The notes beneath the pieces are model-generated. The model was not told where the DNA came from, did not search any database, and saw only the letters and a program-made list of their open reading frames with translations. Below, one piece after another: positions 44,701 through 55,280 of a stretch of 60,000 nucleotides of DNA. A program made the position numbers and the translations under genes. The DNA lies in assembly GCF_964204645.1 (NCBI RefSeq), contig NC_134026.1, forward strand, positions 16,388,650 to 16,448,649. The letters are read 5' to 3'. Origin of the DNA: Tubulanus polymorphus. Taxonomy: Eukaryota > Nemertea > Palaeonemertea > Tubulaniformes > Tubulanidae. How positions within the stretch are numbered: position 1 is the first letter of the stretch; each line of letters opens with the position of its first letter.

Positions 44701-45468
44701 AGTTAGTAATGGTAAAAGGATAAGGCATTTACAATCATATCCTAAGTTTTTAGGTAACAGAATATTTGATGAAAATTTAGCTGCAGTTAAGATGAGAAGA
44801 ACATCTATGAAATTTAACAAACCAATCTATGTTGGCGCTTCAGTTTTAGAATTATTAAAATTACTAATGTATGAATTCTATTATAATGTATTACAACCAC
44901 TTTTTGGAGAAAAGCATATCGAAATATTATATTTTGATACAGATTCTTACATATTAAAGCTAAAACTAATAACATAACAGATGATTTAAAAACATTAAAA
45001 CATCATTTTGATTTCAGTAACTATCCTAAAGATCATGAATTGTTTAGCAACGATAATAAAAAAGTTCCCGGTAAATTCAAAGATGAATTAGGTGGTGAAG
45101 AAATGATTGAATTCATTGGTATTAGATCTAAAATGTATTCATATAAAACTAAAGAACATGAAGCTAAAAAGTTAAAAGGAATAACCAAAAGTGTAGTAGA
45201 AAAGAATATTCATTTCAAAGATTACATCAATTGTATATTCAATGAAGAAGTTAGAAAACATAAGATGAGATGTTTAAGATCTGAGTACCACAAAATGTTT
45301 ATTGAAGAAATAGAGAAGATAAGTTTGAATCCATTTGATGATAAAAGATATATTTTAGATGATGGAATTCATACAGTTGCTTATGGTTGTAATTTAGATG
45401 AATGCTTAAAATTTAAAAGAGAAGAAACAAAAGAGAACGAGATAATGAAAAGAATTCTAACGTGTTAA
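41403..45468 (+). pseudogene. Protein-primed family B DNA polymerase (pPolB), multiply broken
   Basis: The gene spans about 1,355 codons. Two C2H2 fingers (C8, C11, H23, H29; second near residues 58-82) are followed by a run of about 13 Tyr from a TTA expansion at 41677-41708. A module with KCFLWAIISC (near 42345) and NHYMCIK (near 42645) follows, then a third Cys/His finger (42714-42785). Exonuclease motifs are DFET (near 42885), NLSGYDAH (near 43375) and YLKSDVLLL (near 43860). The endonuclease VII-like CYYCEKIF and HDHLNGKFRG lie at 43224-43345. Polymerase motifs are DANNLYGWAM (44138), MNNAFFGKTC (44639) and FDTDSY (near 44935). Frameshifts or stops near 43115, 43455, 43475, 43585, 44296, 44520, 44563 and 44975 disable it. 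Confidence 0.92.
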
Positions 45469-45500
45469 TCAAATTTTAATAAAAAAAATATGTATTATAA

Positions 45501-45854
45501 ATGGAAAGTAAACAAGCAAACAGTGAGAACAACAAATCATTTCTAGATAGAATAAAAGATGCTTCAAATGTCAAATCAGTAGATTATAAATTTAAGAAGT
45601 TAAAAGAATTAATAATCCATAAGAAATATCTAATTACAAATATTGATACAGTTACTAACAAATATGGAGATGAATTAGTTATACACTTAGAATATGAAGG
45701 ATTAAAAGGAAATACATATAAATTCAGAACATATTTACCAGATAGATTTCATAGATTATCAAGTGAAGATTAAGAAGAATTATGTTCTGGTGATTTCTAT
45801 TTCGTATACAAAGGTAAGAATGAAAAAGGCCACCATGAAATAGATTTCGAATAA
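45501..45854 (+). pseudogene. Small basic protein (117 codons, one stop)
   Basis: The start has a T/A-rich stretch and TATTATAAATG, 32 bp after the polymerase stop. The frame is interrupted once at 45771-45773 and continues to 45854. It is Lys-rich with several predicted strands (KYGDELVIHLEYEG). The position between polymerase and penton-like genes and the basic composition would fit a DNA-binding accessory protein; the family is not recognised. Confidence 0.5.
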
Positions 45855-45868
45855 AATATATAAAATAA

Positions 45869-46627
45869 ATGGCGGAATTAAAAGAATACAGAATATTTGT
45901 TGATTCTAGAAGACTTTCAAATTATAAATCACATAATTTACTAGTACAATTAGATAGAGAATTCAAGAATTGTGTTGATTTAAAATTAGTTAATATAAGT
46001 TTATGTAATTCTTTTTACAATGTATCGGATAAAACTATTGAACATAGAGTCTTTTTAATTCATGATAGAAATAAAAGTAAATGGTTTCATCTTTATCTTA
46101 AACCAGGATTATATAATTTAGATACATTAGCGCAGGAAATTAATAGAAGAGCTCGGTTGAAAATGGGTGCATCTGCTGGATTTGGATTAAGACTGATTAA
46201 AAGTGATAGCTCCGATAAAATAAGGATAAAATTAGGTAATGAAGATCAACATCAATTTCTAGTTAAAAAACCTTTTGCTTAAATTTTAGGAATAACCCCA
46301 GATGTAGGGATACGCAATGCTGATGCTACACCAAACTTAATACCTTTTACACACTTTTATATTTATTGCAATTTAATTGATCCTACAAAAATATTCGAAG
46401 CAACTAAAGATATAACTTGTAATTCTGGTTTACTAAACATTTTACCATTGAAGAATGTTAAAGAATTTGGAACGCAAATAAATCATAATTTAGCCGAGTG
46501 TGATTTCAAACCATGCATTCCTAAATTTAATAATTTTAAATTAGAAATAAGAAATCATAATGGATACTTAATTGATTTAAATAATTTCCCTGTAATTTAT
46601 GAATTAGTTATAAGATGTAGAGAGTAA
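45869..46627 (+). pseudogene. Penton-like minor capsid protein, one internal stop
   Basis: The 253-codon frame has one TAA at 46280-46282. The N-terminus reads EYRIFVDSRRLSNYKSHNLL, a central LYLKPGLYNLDTLAQEINRR follows, and the end has CIPKFNNFKLEIRN and IYELVIR. I recognise this pattern from penton-like single jelly-roll candidates in Polinton-like elements of invertebrates; the fold is inferred. Element A keeps only the 3' third. The start has ATAAAATAAATG. Confidence 0.55.
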
Positions 46628-46647
46628 TATTTTTCACTATATAAATG
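46628..46647 (+). promoter_or_regulatory. T-run plus TAAATG start motif
   Basis: The complete gap between the penton-like stop and the next ATG is TATTTTTCACTATATAA, so the stop codon is followed at once by the T-run and the start motif. Confidence 0.5.
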
Positions 46648-46985
46648 AATATAACTGTTGGACCGAGTATATGTTTTGGGTTTGATTTTAAACATGGTAA
46701 AGAAATAAGAATTAAACTAAATGATGTAATTACTGATATAAAAATAAATCATATAACAATGCATCAATGATTAATAAAGAAAATTATAATATAGAAAAAG
46801 TAATTGATTTAATTAAAACGCCTTTAGAATATTATGAATTAAATGAAGATGGAATTATTGATGATATTAAAAACATATCCAAAATATATGATAATCATAA
46901 AAGTAGTAATGAAATAAATGTTGAAATAATCATAAATAAGATAACTAAATATTTTGATGATGTAATTTTTTTGATAAATAAATGA
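46645..46985 (+). pseudogene. Small soluble protein, frameshifted
   Basis: This is the homologue of 14710-15066 in element A. It begins NITVGPSICFGFDFK, loses frame near 46765 and the rest is read in another frame to 46985, where it overlaps the next ATG. Function unknown. Confidence 0.5.
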
Positions 46986-47203
46986 GTGATAATAAGTGGA
47001 TAATAACTGGATTATATAATGGAGCATTACTATCAGTTGGAACTGTTGGTTATTCAATGGTATTAAAAAAAGTATTTAAAATGGGAAGTGTTAATGTTGA
47101 TAGATTTGATATAAATGATATCTTAAAATTAACGTTAGCAGTTACTTTATCTAATTTAACTATTGATTATTTGGAAAAACAAAAATATATTCCTCCCATA
47201 TAA
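46982..47203 (+). CDS. Small membrane protein (73 aa)
   Basis: Nearly identical to 14488-14709 in element A, with one N-terminal hydrophobic segment (ALLSVGTVGYSMVLKKVF) and a YIPPI end. The start motif is a seven-T run, then GATAAATAAATG. Open in both copies. Confidence 0.6.
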   Translation: MSDNKWIITGLYNGALLSVGTVGYSMVLKKVFKMGSVNVDRFDINDILKLTLAVTLSNLTIDYLEKQKYIPPI

Positions 47204-47227
47204 ATACATAATTATTTTACTAAATAA

Positions 47228-47650
47228 ATGGCTTCTGCAGTTATAACTATTATAGGATCGGCAATTGTTAACGCTTTAGTATTTACTGGTTGTGGTTATT
47301 TGTTTAAACATATTGATAAAAATGGATCATTAACAGAACAAAAAAGACATAACTTAGCATTAGAGAAATACAATAAAGCAGCAGAAGAATATAGAGAAAA
47401 AAGACAAAACTATATGGATTATATTAACAAGGAATTATATGATCAGAAGATTTCACATAGAGATTTTCAATCAGTTGATGATGCAATGAGTTTATATAAC
47501 GCGGTAACCAATAAAGAAAAATTACATCTACATAAACCTACAATATCAGATTATTATACCCCAAGTAATGAACAGAAGAAATATGAAATTATTTGGATTT
47601 TAGGTGGAACTGTTATTGTCATATTTGTAGCATATAGGTTTACTAATTAG
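47228..47650 (+). CDS. Two-pass membrane protein with central coiled coil (140 aa)
   Basis: Homologue of 14041-14463 with the same length. Hydrophobic segments lie at both ends and a charged helix (KYNKAAEEYREKRQNYMD) between. The intact frame in both decaying copies makes it a real gene. The start has CTAAATAAATG. Confidence 0.65.
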   Translation: MASAVITIIGSAIVNALVFTGCGYLFKHIDKNGSLTEQKRHNLALEKYNKAAEEYREKRQNYMDYINKELYDQKISHRDFQSVDDAMSLYNAVTNKEKLHLHKPTISDYYTPSNEQKKYEIIWILGGTVIVIFVAYRFTN

Positions 47651-47673
47651 TAATTTTTTTTGCTAAATAAATG
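47651..47673 (+). promoter_or_regulatory. T-run plus TAAATG start motif
   Basis: Directly after the stop TAG come TAA, a run of eight T, GC, then TAAATAAATG. The element A counterpart at 14019-14040 has the same layout. Confidence 0.5.
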
Positions 47674-48088
47674 GATGATAATATTGATATTATTCCTCAT
47701 GATATAAATAAAACTAAATTAAAAACATATTTAGAAAAACAAATATTAGAATTTGAAAGTGACTTAAAAATTAAAAAGAAAAAATATTTAAAATCTAAGA
47801 TTATATATTATCTTATTATTAGTGGTTCGGTTACAATTAGTTCTGTAATAACATTTCTAGCAATATTTTCACCATTAACAGCTTTAGCTATATCAATTGG
47901 TGTATTAGGATTAATGTGTTTTAACTGGTATAAGTTCAAAATTAAATATAAAAAGTAATGAAGAAAAAATTAAAACTAATATAAAAGAAATTAATAAATT
48001 AAAGAATACACTAGATAATATAAGTTTAAATGGTCATATAACAGTTGAAGAACAAGATGAATTATTAAAAGAATTAATAAATTATTAA
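47671..48088 (+). pseudogene. Small membrane hairpin protein, one indel
   Basis: Homologue of 13603-14018. The N-terminal 95 codons are open and contain a hydrophobic hairpin (IIYYLIISGSVTISSVITFL and ALAISIGVLGLMCF). An indel near 47958 separates the conserved tail (HITVEEQDELLKELINY). A double-spanning membrane protein of unknown function. Confidence 0.55.
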
Positions 48089-48104
48089 TTTTTTTATTAT
48101 ATAA

Positions 48105-48311
48105 ATGGTAGATAGTTTTCCAAAAGCTTTCCAATATAATAAATCAATTAAATATAATATTCCTGCAATAGATTTTAATAAAGATATTACATATAGAAAT
48201 GAAGTTTTAAATTCATTAATTGATTTATATATTTATGTTACTGAAAGTAATAATTTTCATGTAAAGATGGAAAATATATTTCATGTGTATACAATTAATT
48301 TTAGAATTTAA
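48105..48311 (+). CDS. Small conserved protein with altered C-terminus
   Basis: Homologue of 13365-13586, open for 68 codons; the last residues change through a small indel. The start has a seven-T run and TTATATAAATG. The sequence just downstream (48340-48360) is the junction of a ~1-kb deletion that removed the 286-residue gene. Confidence 0.5.
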   Translation: MVDSFPKAFQYNKSIKYNIPAIDFNKDITYRNEVLNSLIDLYIYVTESNNFHVKMENIFHVYTINFRI

Positions 48312-48352
48312 ATGAGGCAAAACAATGGTTATTAAAATCTAATATGAAATAC

Positions 48353-48411
48353 TAAATTAGCTTAAACTTGTATAGGAATTGTAATCGGAGGAATATTATA
48401 TTTTAAATTTT
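48353..48411 (+). pseudogene. Membrane-segment remnant of tail-anchored protein
   Basis: The codons for CIGIVIGGILYFKF and the stop match the end of 12260-12496 in element A. Everything upstream was removed by deletion. Confidence 0.6.
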
Positions 48412-48429
48412 AATTTTTTTATTATGTAA

Positions 48430-49437
48430 ATGGCAGAAGGAGGTGGAGAAGATTATGAAATGGAAAACAATGGAAATAATGATGATGATAATACTAACAG
48501 TGATGATTATATGTCTGCTGATACTAATATTGATAATGATGATGAATCAGCATATAATTCTAATTTAACAGATAGTGGTTCTTAAGCCCCATCAACAGTT
48601 GAAAATGATAGAAGAACTAGATCGAGAATAGCTCCTGAAAATTTTAATCCAGATTTAGAAAGACAAGATTTAGAAAATAAAAAATTTATTGATGATTTTA
48701 AAACCTATATTTAAAGATTCTGGATATAATATAAATGCCAATTTTTCAATGGTGAATATTATTATCATTTGAAAGATGATTATTATATTAATATCACTTA
48801 TAAAAAACAAGAAAAAATATTAGCAGAATCAACTTTGTTTAAGTAAGACCCATCTAGAATTAAAAGAATAAGAAATAGTAATGAAATAGAAAATGTAACA
48901 CAAGAAGAAATTATTAAAAATGAAAGAGTATTTAAACAAAGAATTAATAAATTATTTGAAACAATCGATAATAATTTAGAACCAGAAACAATTCTTAAAG
49001 AAGTTATTAATTCCAAAACTAGTAAACCTAAATCAAACGAAGTTCAAACTGAAAAACTTTTACAGAAGGGATTACTTGATGCAACAGATCAAGAAATAGA
49101 AGTTTTAAGTATGTTTTCTGATAAAGCAATTAGAGAAATTATTAGTATACGAAATGAAGCTGATAAAATTGCGTGCGATAAAAATATTAGATATAATGAA
49201 ATTAAACCTTTAGAAAATAAATTATTTGACACCAGAAAAGAATTAGAACAATTAAAATTAGATAGAGAATTTAAAGTTATTGAAGAAATTGAATTTAAAA
49301 AAAGAAATGCATATTTAGAAAAAGAAATTGATGATTTAGAATATAACATAGAATTTCAGAAAGAAAAAATGAAATTATTATTAAAATCATATGATTATTG
49401 TATTAATAGATTAAAAGTTGTTGTTAAAGAGTTAATA
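48430..49437 (+). pseudogene. Coiled-coil protein, truncated by deletion
   Basis: Homologue of the N-terminal part of 10582-12243. The start has a T-run and TATGTAAATG. An acidic Asn/Asp-rich N-terminus is followed by a Glu/Lys/Leu-rich coiled-coil region (49100-49430). Stops occur near 48582, 48714 and 48844. At about 49437 the sequence jumps into the 24-bp repeats of the zinc-finger gene, so the three membrane segments and the whole capsid-like gene are missing. Confidence 0.6.
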
Positions 49438-50173
49438 CTACATCTAATAATGCAATACTTTCTACATCTAATAATGCAATACCTTCTACATCTAATAATG
49501 CAATACCTTCTACATCTAATAATGTAATACCTTCTACATCTAATAATGCAATACCTTCTACATCTAATAATGTACCTTCTACATCTAATAATGCAATACC
49601 TTCTACATCTAATAATGAAATAATATTAAATATTAGTGGAAATAGAACTTATTGTGATTATTGTAAAGGTGAATTTTCAAACGCCCCATCAAATTGGAAT
49701 AAAAATATGAATACAAAGGTACATATTACTAATGTTATAGAACGTGTTGGTTTAAGAGAATTTATAGAACACCGTTTAGATATGTTACAAAGTTTGTTTC
49801 AAATAAAAAAGTAAATGGTAAAGAATTATATGAACATTTATTATTAGCAACACCTAATAAAGATGAATTAGATTTAACCGATGCTAATAAAATATTAGGA
49901 GCAAACACTGTAAATGAAATATTAGGAGCAAACACTAATAAAGATGATAATGAAAATATAGTTACAGATAAGCATATTGATAATAAAGATTCTATGAAAC
50001 AGAAAGTAGAAAATAATGATAAATTTGATTGGATGAATAAGCATAACAATGAAACAACTATTGATGATGCGGTAAAAAGGACGAAGAATAAGCATAAAAA
50101 TAAAACAACTCTTAATGAAGATACGGTAGAGAATTTGGGAAAATTGTTAGGGTATGATAGTGAAAGTGATTAA
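49438..50173 (+). pseudogene. Zinc-finger protein, N-terminus deleted, repeat array expanded
   Basis: Homologue of 8404-9261. About eight 24-bp units encode NNAIPSTS or NNVIPSTS; one unit has lost three bases. The finger YCDYCKGEF with MNTKVHITNV follows, then an acidic tail ending LLGYDSESD. One stop lies at 49812-49814. The upstream junction places it out of frame with the coiled-coil gene. Confidence 0.55.
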
Positions 50174-50383
50174 AATATTAATGATATTTAACTCAAATAA
50201 TAATATTGGTTGAAAATTGTATAGAATAATAGTAAATAAAAAGGGGGTTTTAAGTATTTAAGGTATCTAATCTAATGGGGTATCTAATTGGGTATCTAAT
50301 AGGGTACTAGGTATTACGGTATCTAATTGGTATCTAATACATAGGTAACTAATAGGGTATCTAATATATAGGTATATAAATAG
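50174..50383. repeat. Iteron-rich spacer between convergent gene blocks, element B
   Basis: About nine imperfect copies of GGGTATCTAAT or GGTATCTAAT follow a run of five G and TTTTAAGTATT. The G5/C5 motif and GAAAATTGTATA are shared with the spacer in element A, although the iteron sequence differs. Confidence 0.65.
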
Positions 50384-50991
50384 TTATTTTATAAATTTAT
50401 ATTCATATGGAAATTGAAGCCTCAGTAATAATTTTGAACCTTTATTATTCTTTAATTTATTCATATATTCATCATGTAATTCAGTAGGTATAATTTGATT
50501 TTCTAATGATTGTTGCATAGATTTTTTATCTTTGTTATAAAATAAAACTAGAAATCTTATATTCTCCCTAAAGTCTTTAACAATTGAATTATATTTTTGA
50601 TTTAAAACCCATGTTGTTATCCCGAAATGTCTCCCAGAAAAAGCTAAATAACATAGCTCACTTTCTCTCACTTTTGAATCATGTAAATTTGCGCAATCAT
50701 CTATAATGAATAATGTATTTGATCCTTTATAAGTATCAATCGCTATTTTAATACAATTATCTAAATTTTCTTTTACTGTTTTAGGATCTAATATAATAAA
50801 CTTTTTCATCTTAACTATATCTCTATTATATGTTTTATTCATTTCATAAGTAGGACAGAATAATATTATATTATCAAAATGATTCTTATAAATAGTTACT
50901 AACAAATCTAATATGAAATGTGTTTTACCACAGTTTGTTACTCCAGTAACTAACATATTATGTGGTTCAAATATAATAAATCTTTATTCAT
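50384..50991 (-). pseudogene. Packaging ATPase, one-base deletion near start
   Basis: Homologue of 7437-8045 with Walker A GVTNCGKT and Walker B TLFIIDDCA intact. A lost base near 50975 separates the ATG at 50991 from the rest of the frame, which is otherwise open to the stop. The start overlaps the end of the integrase gene. Confidence 0.85.
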
Positions 50992-52075
50992 TTATTCTTT
51001 TAATTTTACTAGATAAAATCCATTCATTAAATTTATCATCATATCCTTTATATTTCACCAAAGAATACTTTTTTCCTTTTAGAGTTTTTGTTTACAATAC
51101 TTTTTCTATTTTGTATTCTATTTCATCTGGATTTGGTACAAGTGATAATTCTTGTTCATAGAAATAACCTAATATTTCTTCGTCTTTTAGATCTTCTAAT
51201 TTATAAACAAAAGGTTTAGTTAATATTATCTTTTTAATCTTAAATATTTCTTCAGTAAAATTAGGGGTATAACCTTTATAAAATGTTTTTCTATATTTAG
51301 ATATTCTAACGTATCGTCCAATTTTAAATTTAGGTTCACCAAAATCATGTGTAACAAATGCTCCATATAAATTATTCCAAACTATTTCTGAATTATCTTC
51401 TTTTCTAGCTTGTATAGGTTTCATTTTTCTAGAACTATGTTTAGAACTATTATAACCTTTCACCAAATCATCTAACATATCGATATATTCGTATGTTTCA
51501 TTAGCAGTAAAATATTTCCACATTCTAGATTTCAATGTTTTATTAAATCTTTCTATAATAGATGCTTTTTTATCTGAATGTGTTGAAAAATAATCAACAT
51601 CGTTATCAGATAATAGTTTTTAAAAATGTTTGTTATAAAATTCCTTACCTTCATCAAATTGTATCTTACCTGGAATAGCTTCTTTAAATATAGATTTAAA
51701 AGCATTTGTTACTTCTATTCCAGTTTTATTTTTGATTGGAATTGACCATGCGTATCTACTGAATATGTCTGTAACATTTAATATCCAGAAATATCCTTTG
51801 TTGTATTCTTCTAAGTTCTTCATATCAATTAAATCTGCTTGCCATTGTTGATCAATATATGAAACCATAACTTTTCTCGTTAAATAAGTTTTATCCATTT
51901 TCTTGTGGATTTGATATGTTGGTTGATTTTGTAACCATGATTTCAATTCACTATATTTTACATTACCATTTTCTTTATCAGATTTAATTTTATTCCATAA
52001 TTCTGTAACGTTAGAATATGATACTTCACTTTCTGGGTTATAATATAACTCTCTTAAATATTGTTCTTTTTTCAT
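50984..52075 (-). pseudogene. Chromodomain integrase, two internal stops
   Basis: Homologue of 6353-7444 with the same 364-codon span. The first two catalytic Asp (WQADLIDM; QFDEGKEF) and the Glu (SIIERFNK) are preserved. A Lys codon became TAA at 51620-51622 between the second Asp and the Glu, and another became TAA at 51092-51094 before the chromodomain. Both lesions differ from the one in element A. Confidence 0.9.
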
Positions 52076-52081
52076 CTTATT

Positions 52082-53052
52082 TTAATCCATTAATAATAAT
52101 TTAGATTTAGTTTCAATGGCTTTATGATTTGACTTATTTTCTGGTATGATAGGTTTATTGTCTGTACACGGATAACTAAGTTTCCGATTATGATTGGAAT
52201 CATCTTTATCATCAGATTTGAATTTTGATTTATATATTACACCGGATGATATAATAACTGTTACTAATCCAATTGTAATATATAAGTAATTATTTCTTCC
52301 AGCATTAGAATAATTAGATGGATTATTATTTGAATCAATAACAGATAATTTCTGTGATTCATTTATATCAGTCAATTTCTTTTTCTTAGCTTTTTTTAAT
52401 TCTGCAGATCTTTTACCTAATTCTCTTGCCCATTTAATTTGTTTCTCGGATTTAGTTAATTTTTGTTCTGATTCATTTTCTGTTTCACCGTTTGGTTGTA
52501 GTACAGCGTCATCTGTTTCGTTCTTACCTGATTTATATTCCATAGGCTTGATATTCGAAAATGTTATGACACCAGTAGAAATTAATGTCATAACCGATCC
52601 TAATTGAAATGAAGCATAACCAACCCATTTTTGTAATTCAGTCATAACTAAGTAGTCATTTTTCAAATCACTACATAATTTATTTTCATCATCAATTGAC
52701 ATTAACTGGTTACATAACTTAGAATAACATTTGACAATACCATCTGAAATAGAATCATTTATTCTAGCTAATGTAGCTTCTTCATAAATCTTAAAATATT
52801 TTATTACTTTATCTGGTTTCATAGTACTAATTCTTGAAAAGTAATAGTCTTAGTCAAAAATTGTTTAGATTTCCCGCCGGCAATTAATAATTCAAGATGG
52901 TGTTTACAATATAAGTAGTATTCATAATCTATATTGTTATTAACTTGAATATTATTTTCAATTTTGGTTGGAATATCCTTATTATCACTAATACCTAAAT
53001 CATCTAATGTTTTTTCAATATCAATATTATTCTTACTCGATTTCTTTGACAT
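52082..53052 (-). pseudogene. Two-pass membrane protein, one frameshift
   Basis: The frames 53052-52819 and 52822-52082 overlap in CTATGA, which looks like translational coupling. Element A, however, keeps TYQELDAMKPDK across this point in a single frame, so a one-base loss here is more likely. The second part encodes 246 residues with hydrophobic segments near 66-87 and 178-198 and the basic KWARELGKRSAELKKAKKKK. The start at 53052 has TATAAATG. Confidence 0.6.
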
Positions 53053-53300
53053 TTATATTAGAGAAATTTAATAAGAAAAATATTATAAGTATTATAAAAT
53101 GATACCAGTATCTCTTTAGATTAATACTAGCTTAGTTAAAGGTAAAAAAATTTAGTATTAGTTATTGTTTTTTTAGTATTTTTTATTTGTGATATAAAGT
53201 ATTCTTTTTTGAAAAGAAAATATTTAAAAAAACAATAACTAATACTAGCTAGTTGAAGATATGTAATTTTTAATACTTTTTATTTAAAATCTATTATTCT
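53053..53300 (-). promoter_or_regulatory. AT-rich promoter region before membrane-protein gene
   Basis: Non-coding; contains TACTAAAAAAACAATAACTA and AAGAATACTTTATA in two related copies, and ends in CTAATATAAATG. Matches the leader of element A near 5160-5382. Confidence 0.4.
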
Positions 53301-53966
53301 TTAACCACTCATTAAAGACTCAACGTATTGTTCATTATTTGGATCATTGTTCCATTGATCAATAAATTTCTTTGCCTTTGTTAACTGTTCTAAATATAAC
53401 TGTAAATCTAGTTTATTAGATTTTATTTTACTTTCTTTCTTTTCAAGAGGTCTTAAATTTTTCCAACCCCAAATAAGTTTTTTATTGTATTAATCATTCA
53501 TGTTAAATTTAGATATCGGTAATGTATGATCAATATGAAAATAATCTCCATAATTATCTATATTCATTTGACTATCGAATTGAAATATAATCCATGATTT
53601 GAGAAATTCATCTGAACAACCCAACAAATTAGATAATGTTTCTGAATGTGTTTCTTTGTTGAATAATTGTGTTAATCTAGATCTTAAGCATTGTTTCAAT
53701 CTAAAATTAAGATCTGTTTGATATCTTTCTCTCATATATTCTGCCATATAATAATTATAATGTTCTATATTATCTTCTCGGTATTGTTTGGTATATAGTT
53801 TAGTGCAAGTTTTACAGCAATATTGAAAACCATCTTTGCTAATCTTACGCTTACTAAATTCTGTTAATGATTTATCTAATTCACACTTAGAACACTTCTT
53901 GTAGTATATATTTATAACGCCGGTGTTATTTGTAATATTGATAGTTTGTGGTTGTTCTGGTTCCAT
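53301..53966 (-). pseudogene. HNH endonuclease, one internal stop
   Basis: The 222-codon frame begins at TAATAAATG and has one TAA, read after KFNMND. An N-terminal zinc ribbon (KCSKCELDKSLTEFSK; CCKTCTKLY) precedes a basic region and an HNH core: LLGCSDEFLKSWI, then DYFHIDHTLPIS with the catalytic His-Asp-His pattern, then WKNLRPLEKKE after the stop. Zinc-ribbon HNH nucleases of this type occur in phages, large DNA viruses and virus-like elements, where they may act as homing or resolution nucleases. No copy remains in element A. Confidence 0.8.
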
Positions 53967-54150
53967 TTATTATACATATTTTTTTACTAAATTGGTTAAT
54001 ATTTTAGAATCCTCTTCCATTTCTTCGACCAACGTCATCCTTTTTCATTCCTCGCTGCTTTTGATAAGTCGTTTCGATTCCTTGATATCTAAATCATATC
54101 AGCTACAATACCCGCGTCACATGCGGGCATACAGGAGCGCTTTTGCTTAA

Positions 54151-54422
54151 TGCGCATGCGCTAATCATAATTATATATTCATTTTATAAATTCTGTAAAA
54201 TAGAAACGACCGGCATAAAATATCAAAACGTGTTCGCATTAGGCAAGACCGGGCATTCAGGCCCGGTTTGGATCAATGCGCATGCGCTAATCATAATTAT
54301 ATATTCACTCTGTAAATTCTGTAAAATAGAAACGACCGGCATAAAATATCAAAACGTGTTCGCATTAGGCAAGACCGGGCATTCAGGCCCGGTTTGGATC
54401 AATGCGCATGCGCTAATCATAA
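54151..54422. repeat. 126-bp tandem duplication with hairpin
   Basis: Two near-identical units begin TGCGCATGCGCTAATCATAA at 54151 and 54277, and a third partial unit starts at 54403. Each contains the self-complementary ACCGGGC and GCCCGGT around ATTCAG, and CGCATGCG. Frames across it are artefacts of duplication. It interrupts the leader of the HNH gene. Confidence 0.85.
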
Positions 54423-54424
54423 TT

Positions 54425-54495
54425 GAAACGACTGAACATAAAAATTCACCAAACAGATTTACACAATACACTATACAAGTATGTTCAGTCGTTTC
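54425..54495. mobile_element. 71-bp fold-back with 16-bp perfect TIRs
   Basis: GAAACGACTGAACATA at the left is exactly complementary to the right end. The GAAACGAC tip also occurs within the neighbouring 126-bp units and near 54067, suggesting a small MITE family. Confidence 0.55.
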
Positions 54496-54773
54496 TTCCA
54501 ATACATCATTTGATTTCTATATATAAAATCTATAATTACAAACATTTTTCAATTGCCGGTAAATATTTAACTACATCAACAAATGTTAAACTTAATCATT
54601 GGAGTCTTAATGTTTTTGAAATTCTCATATAGTTTCTTCGTTGATCTTTTGTGATTCTTGTGTTTCTTGTGCCAATTTCTATTGGTTAGATATCCATTGC
54701 TGTTGATTCCTCAGTCAGAAAGAGTATCTTGAGTTTCTCTATCGCTTCTTGATGCGTATGACGTTTTATTAAT

Positions 54774-54888
54774 CTAAAAGATATTAGCGGTAACTCTAGC
54801 TATCTAAAATATATACTAAATACACGTAAATATATCTAAAGGTTTCATATTTAATAGCCCTAATAACTACAAAAAAAACAGTACTTAC
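54774..54888 (-). other. Conserved intron-like segment in leader of element B
   Basis: On the minus strand the segment starts GTAAGTACTG and ends ATCTTTTAG, with flanks matching the element A segment at 4541-4704. Length is 115 nt here and 164 nt in A. It lies between the repeat-rich promoter region and the HNH gene. Confidence 0.45.
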
Positions 54889-54966
54889 ATTTAGATTTAG
54901 AATTGTAAACTATAAACTCCTAATTGCGTTTCGAGAGAGAATATCCTAAGCGTTATGTTACATCGT

Positions 54967-55160
54967 CTATTCAGTTCCGGTGCGATTTCGAAATGAACAC
55001 GTCGTCGATTATGCCACGTCATCTAGTTCCGGTACACCTTCTAAAATGTTCTACACGTTTGTGATTATGACGTGTCATCTCTATTCAGAGTTCCGGTACA
55101 CCTTCTAGAATATTCTACGCGTTTGCAATATTATGTCTCATATGTCTCGGCGTCATAGTA
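54967..55160 (-). promoter_or_regulatory. Three ~65-bp tandem repeats upstream of the leader
   Basis: On the minus strand each unit contains GAAGGTGTACCGGAACT or a close variant, then a GATGAC(A)CGT motif and CATAAT. The TGACGT-like element resembles a CRE/ATF site. Their place between TIR and intron suggests an upstream activating region; this is inference. Confidence 0.45.
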
Positions 55161-55280
55161 ACAGCTGTAACAGCTGTGAATTTATAGATTTATTCAATAG
55201 TTCATTACATGAAATGTATATAGGCTCAAATAGAATCATGTTCTAGTATAAACAGCTATGTATTATATCATGTATATATG

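Noticed and set aside
44404-44820. Hydrophobic minus-strand frame in element B
   Set aside because: Antisense shadow of the polymerase gene.
52815-52825. ATGA overlap as translational coupling of two genes
   Set aside because: Element A preserves one continuous protein across this point, so the overlap is a by-product of a one-base deletion.
54143-54526. 127-codon plus-strand frame
   Set aside because: It exists because the 126-bp duplication is a multiple of three; no domain, and it opposes the HNH transcript.
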